The position numbers were made by a program, and so were the translations under genes. Under the pieces are notes generated by a model. That model was not told the origin of the DNA and made no database searches. It saw only the letters and a program-made list of their open reading frames with translations. A DNA stretch of 64,000 bases from Cymbidium sinense (Eukaryota > Streptophyta > Magnoliopsida > Asparagales > Orchidaceae), in NCBI GenBank assembly GCA_021442155.1, contig CM038215.1, forward strand, positions 211,352,982 to 211,416,981, read 5' to 3'. Of the stretch, positions 62,632-64,000 are shown in pieces (position 1 is the first letter of the stretch; every line of letters starts with the position of its first letter).

Positions 62632-63130
62632 TCTCTATTGTACAATAACTTGCTGCAAAGTTCCAATAAATAAGATTTTAAAGCATTTTTTAACTTACTT
62701 TTTGGAGGATCCTAACCAATATATTTGTTTTTTTTAAATGCAAGTTTTTAGAGTTTATTTACAGACTAATATATGATGCCCTCCCAAACTAAGTTAAAAT
62801 AGCAACAATATGAAATATAATACAATGTACTCAAGAAAGAGTTACCTAGTTCACTATTGATATGTAATTTTTCACCATTGACATGTTGCACATGTATCTC
62901 TATTGTACAATAACTTGCTGTAAAGTTCCAATAAATAAGATTTTAAAGCATTTTTGAACTTGCTTTTTGGAGGATCCTAACCAAATATATTTGTTTTTTT
63001 AAATGCAAGTTTTTAGAATTTATTTACAGACTAATATATGATGACCCTCCCAAACTAAGTTAAAATAGCAAGAATATGAAATATAATACAATATACTCAA
63101 GAAAGAGTTACCTAGTTCACTATTGATATG
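62632..63130. repeat. Two-copy tandem duplication of ~233 bp
   Basis: Copy 1 (62632-62864) and copy 2 (62897-63130), offset 265 bp, are almost identical. Both start TCTCTATTGTACAATAACTT and end ATTGATATG. They are separated by a 32 bp spacer with CACCATTGACATGTTGCAC. No coding content was seen. Confidence 0.95.
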
Positions 63131-63232
63131 AGTGGGATATTTTTTCTTTTAAGAACATGTTGTGTATTCTTAGGTGCTTGGTCTAGGAGACTATTTTGTA
63201 AGTGTCTCAATAGATGATTGGCACGGTTAAAG

Positions 63233-63751
63233 GCTTTCTCTAAGGGGTTGTCTGGCTAGATTACTTTTAAGTGTAAAGTAAAATAAATGCAGGGATTTTA
63301 ACTTTTTGTGTATTTGATATGCTGCAAAATAAAATTCAAAATAATTTGATGTATTTAAAATACTTTGGAAGGGTAAATTTTGGTGTATTTAGAATTCACC
63401 CAATTTGGGTGAATTTCAAATACACCGTAGTAAATGTCCGGCCCGTCCTCGTTGCGTTGCTTGCCGCCTTTAGGTCGTCAATCACCATTCTGCGCGTCGC
63501 CATGCTCATTTGTCGCATTGCCATGTCATCGCCATGTCGCCATTGCCATCAATTGCCTCCATCCACTTGCGGCCATTTCATCACCCCATAGCTACTACCA
63601 ACACCCTCACTGCCACCCTTCGCCACCACCCATAACTCTAAAAATACTCTACATTGATTCTACCAAAAAACCTAAAGTAATCCAAATATATTACATTCAC
63701 TTTACACTACATTATTTTTTTATACAACCAAATAGCCCCTTAGTGAAAGAG
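63233..63751. mobile_element. MITE-like element with terminal inverted repeats
   Basis: The left end CTTTCTCTAAGGGGTTGTCT and the right end, read on the other strand, CTTTCACTAAGGGGCTATTT are inverted copies. Farther inside AAGTGTAAAGTA faces TAGTGTAAAGTG. The start resembles the common plant MITE wording GGGGxTGTTTGGTT. The 520 bp interior has no transposase. A GC-rich centre (63430-63620) is unlike the ends. A clear target-site duplication was not found, since outer bases continue the inverted repeat. The right end abuts the integrase text of element 3. Confidence 0.6.
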
Positions 63752-64000
63752 AATTTCTTTTGGCCCAGGTTCATTAAGGATGTTGACAGACGCATCAAGC
63801 ATTGTAGATTGTGCCACACAACCAAGATTGAGGGCAAAATATAGGCTTATACACTCCTTTCTCAGTGCTAGAGTCACCATGATTAAGTATGAGTATGGAT
63901 TTCATTGTATGCCACAGTCTCAACACAATAATGATTTTGTTGTGATGGTAGCAGATCACTTCTCCAAGATGGCACATTTCATACTCCGTTGTAAGACAAT
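63740..64000 (+). pseudogene. Element 3 integrase, N-terminal part, cut by the window edge
   Basis: LVKENFFWPRFIKDVDRRIK followed by HCRLCHTTK is the end of the zinc-binding region with its CxxC. After a stop, SMDFIV and, in a shifted frame, DFVVMVADHFSKMAHFI form the start of the catalytic core, with the first Asp at MDF. The core continues outside the window. Confidence 0.9.

Larger units (their letters stand above)
57878..64000 (+). mobile_element. Element 3: decayed Ty3-gypsy retrotransposon, runs off the right edge
   Basis: Order on the + strand: 5' LTR (57878-58749), PBS, gag from 58914, zinc knuckle, protease, RT, RNase H, and integrase reaching the window end. It is broken by an RTE LINE end, a tandem duplication and a MITE between RNase H and integrase. 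Gag wording and a tRNA-Met PBS set it apart from the Tat-like family. They fit a chromovirus-type element, although the chromodomain would lie outside the window. Stops are frequent throughout. Confidence 0.9.

Overview
The window is nuclear DNA of a flowering plant. It is AT-rich, poor in genes and made almost entirely of nested, mutated retroelements. Signs of a plant are a Tat/Ogre-type Ty3-gypsy retrotransposon with two RNase H domains, a plant L1 LINE with a C-terminal RNase H, an RTE LINE tail, a nuclear copy of chloroplast psaB, and two exons of a host gene with GT-AG introns. The species cannot be named from the sequence.

Layout. 1-4613: part of a long LTR of the Tat-like family on the + strand, followed by poorly recognisable sequence to about 8.7 kb. 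8749-12600: a dead L1 LINE (endonuclease, reverse transcriptase, zf-RVT, RNase H, A-rich tail). 12600-14301 and 42086-54017: an old Tat-like element in minus orientation (element 2), made of a partial 3' LTR, a 3' UTR tandem array, decayed RT and protease, a PBS and a 5' LTR. 14302-42085: a second, 27.8 kb Tat-like element (element 1), also minus, inserted in the 3' UTR of element 2. Element 1 has LTRs of about 7.0 and 7.4 kb, a PBS, a leader holding 13 tandem hairpins, and gag, protease, RT, RNase H, second RNase H and integrase. Its 3' UTR is a tandem-repeat array. A fragment of plastid psaB of about 0.42 kb interrupts its RNase H.

54017-54330 resembles the end of a Copia LTR, and 54327-54460 is a fragment like geranylgeranyl diphosphate synthase. 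At 55200 a host gene begins (ATG exon, 702 nt intron, 99 nt exon). Its N-terminus resembles plant RPAP3-like TPR proteins, and later exons are not visible. From 57878 to the right edge lies another decayed Ty3-gypsy element on the + strand (LTR, tRNA-Met PBS, gag, protease, RT, RNase H, integrase), interrupted by an RTE LINE 3' end, a (TA)n tract, a 0.23 kb tandem duplication and a MITE-like element.

No intact autonomous system was found. The most unusual signal is the tandem array of hairpins with compensatory stem changes in the leader of element 1. Next are the psaB insertion and the thrice-repeated motif inside the giant LTRs.
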